Shown one piece after another: positions 63,280 to 64,000 of a DNA stretch of 64,000 nucleotides. Positions within the stretch are counted from its first letter, which is position 1; every line of letters begins with the position of its first letter. The stretch is from Treponema sp. GTDB lineage: Bacteria; Spirochaetota; Spirochaetia; Treponematales; Treponemataceae. The stretch lies in contig JAKSLY010000007.1 of the NCBI GenBank assembly GCA_024400955.1, forward strand, positions 1 to 64,000. The letters run 5' to 3'. The notes below the pieces were generated by a model. That model ran no database searches and was not told the DNA's origin. It saw only the letters and a list, made by a program, of their open reading frames with translations. A program made the position numbers and the translations under genes.

Positions 63280-64000
63280 TCAGTCTGCAAAGGAAACTGA
63301 AATCTTGATTGAACCGGTTGTAGGAGCTACAGGCTCCGGCTTAGGTGGCTCAACTGGAACAACTGGCGTATCGGAAGATGCAGCAGCCGATGAACTTCCA
63401 GATGCAGTGCTCTGTGCCTGCTTTGCTGTTTCAGTAACGGTAGCAGCAGACTTTGCACCAACAGAAGCTGCAGCAAGTTCTGAACGTGGACTTGACTGGC
63501 TACCTGTAATGGCATTTGTCTTACTTGTCTGACCGGCAGCAACAGGAACACCTGTAAATCCACCTACATCATCAGTTGATGCAAATGCATTGTCGTGCTT
63601 CTTAGCAGCAGCCTTTTCAGCCTTTGCAGCTTCCTTCTCTGCCTTTGCTGCAGCCTTAGCTTCTGCCTTTTCAGCTTTTGCAGCTGCCTTGGCATCATCC
63701 TTATCTGCCTTTGAAGCAGGCTTTTCTTCTGCAACGGCAACAGCTTCTTCAGCTGTCTCTACGGCTGCTGCAGTTGCTGTTGATGAAGAAGGTGCAGATT
63801 CAACCTTTGCTTCCTCTGCCTTAACTTCTGCCTTTTCTTCAACATCAGGTGTAATCTCTGGCTTTGAACTTTCAGAAGGGCCAAAAGAAACAAGTCCCTG
63901 GTGAACCGTAATCTTTCCAGATGATGAAAGCTTGAATTCAGTACCGCGGACAGAAGCTGTTGCAACAGGAGAACGAACCTTGAAACCGGTTCTTCTTCCT
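63280..64000 (-). CDS. FecR-domain protein with Ala/Lys-rich tail (truncated by window end)
   Basis: The frame is open from the window end to a TGA at 63280-63282, giving 239 residues of the C-terminal part. Its first visible residues, KVRSPVATASVRGTEFKL, are the signature of a FecR domain, which is usually extracytoplasmic and binds envelope material or signals. Next comes a long low-complexity region of Ala, Lys and Glu (AKAAAKAEKAEAK-like units, plus Ser/Ala-rich stretches). A Pro-rich segment and GSIKISVSFAD end the protein. It belongs to the secreted FecR-type family common in spirochaetes. The start and any signal peptide lie outside the window. Confidence 0.8.
   Translation of the reverse strand, partial: GRRTGFKVRSPVATASVRGTEFKLSSSGKITVHQGLVSFGPSESSKPEITPDVEEKAEVKAEEAKVESAPSSSTATAAAVETAEEAVAVAEEKPASKADKDDAKAAAKAEKAEAKAAAKAEKEAAKAEKAAAKKHDNAFASTDDVGGFTGVPVAAGQTSKTNAITGSQSSPRSELAAASVGAKSAATVTETAKQAQSTASGSSSAAASSDTPVVPVEPPKPEPVAPTTGSIKISVSFAD

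Noticed and set aside
63600..63760. Repetitive GCAGCCTTTGC-like sequence as a possible satellite or CRISPR
   Set aside because: The periodicity follows codons for Ala/Lys/Glu units in the FecR-domain gene; there are no unique spacers.

Overview
The window looks like chromosomal DNA of a spirochaete, most likely a host- or rumen-associated Treponema. This rests on gene content and gene order, not on any database match. The pointers are a two-domain radical SAM protein beside rodA-PBP2-mreDCB, an rpoD with a long lysine/acid-rich front end, a mostly TATAAT/TTGAAC-type promoter set, EAL/PilZ c-di-GMP genes, and a large chemosensory operon with receptor tips of the IAFNAELEA type. Base composition is moderate except for the first ~1.5 kb, which is clearly AT-richer. 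There are no rRNA or tRNA genes, CRISPR arrays or insertion sequences that I can see. One structured RNA, the RNase P RNA, lies at about 14398-14791 on the minus strand.

Layout. 1-1.5 kb: AT-rich edge with a YefM/YoeB toxin-antitoxin pair and an orphan membrane protein. 1.5-4.8 kb: two divergent EAL-domain paralogues with degenerate GGDEF domains. 4.9-14.4 kb (minus): radical SAM protein, rodA, PBP2, mreD, mreC, mreB and a TPR membrane protein, i.e. the cell-elongation machinery. 14.4-21.7 kb (minus): rnpB, a zinc-ribbon coiled-coil protein, rpoD, dnaG, mltG and a metallo-hydrolase. 21.8-32.1 kb (minus): MATE exporter, trpS, two RluA-type pseudouridine synthases, a YggS-like protein, rsmA, a ComEC-like protein, a secreted helical-repeat protein and a YcgR-like PilZ protein. 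32.2-36.2 kb (plus): CPBP protease, threonine synthase, a secreted unknown and an rfbD-like reductase. 36.3-43.6 kb (minus): an efflux operon headed by a regulator made of two fused TetR units, followed by TolC, adaptor, RND pump and a small PII-like protein. 43.8-45.9 kb (plus): EamA transporter and a lone PTS EIIC. 45.9-60.4 kb (plus): the chemosensory operon. 60.4-64 kb: M28 peptidase, RRM protein, adenosine deaminase, a small unknown and a truncated FecR-domain protein running off the end.

The most interesting part is the 14.4-kb chemosensory operon: cheW, an unrecognised gene, cheB, cheR, a CheA with its own C-terminal receiver, a class III cyclase carrying a receiver that has lost its phospho-acceptor Asp, and four consecutive paralogous receptor-like proteins. 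Each of the four has about six membrane segments, no evident periplasmic sensor domain and no evident HAMP domain. Genes overlap or nearly touch throughout the distal half, and no stand-alone cheY is present. I read this as a dedicated membrane-sensing pathway that may feed cAMP signalling as well as, or instead of, the flagellar motor. That output is inference.

A second theme is 5'-end architecture. Four plus-strand genes at operon or transcription-unit heads have a TATAAT box ending only 6-9 nt before the ATG, which suggests leaderless or nearly leaderless mRNAs, while genes inside operons carry clear Shine-Dalgarno sequences.
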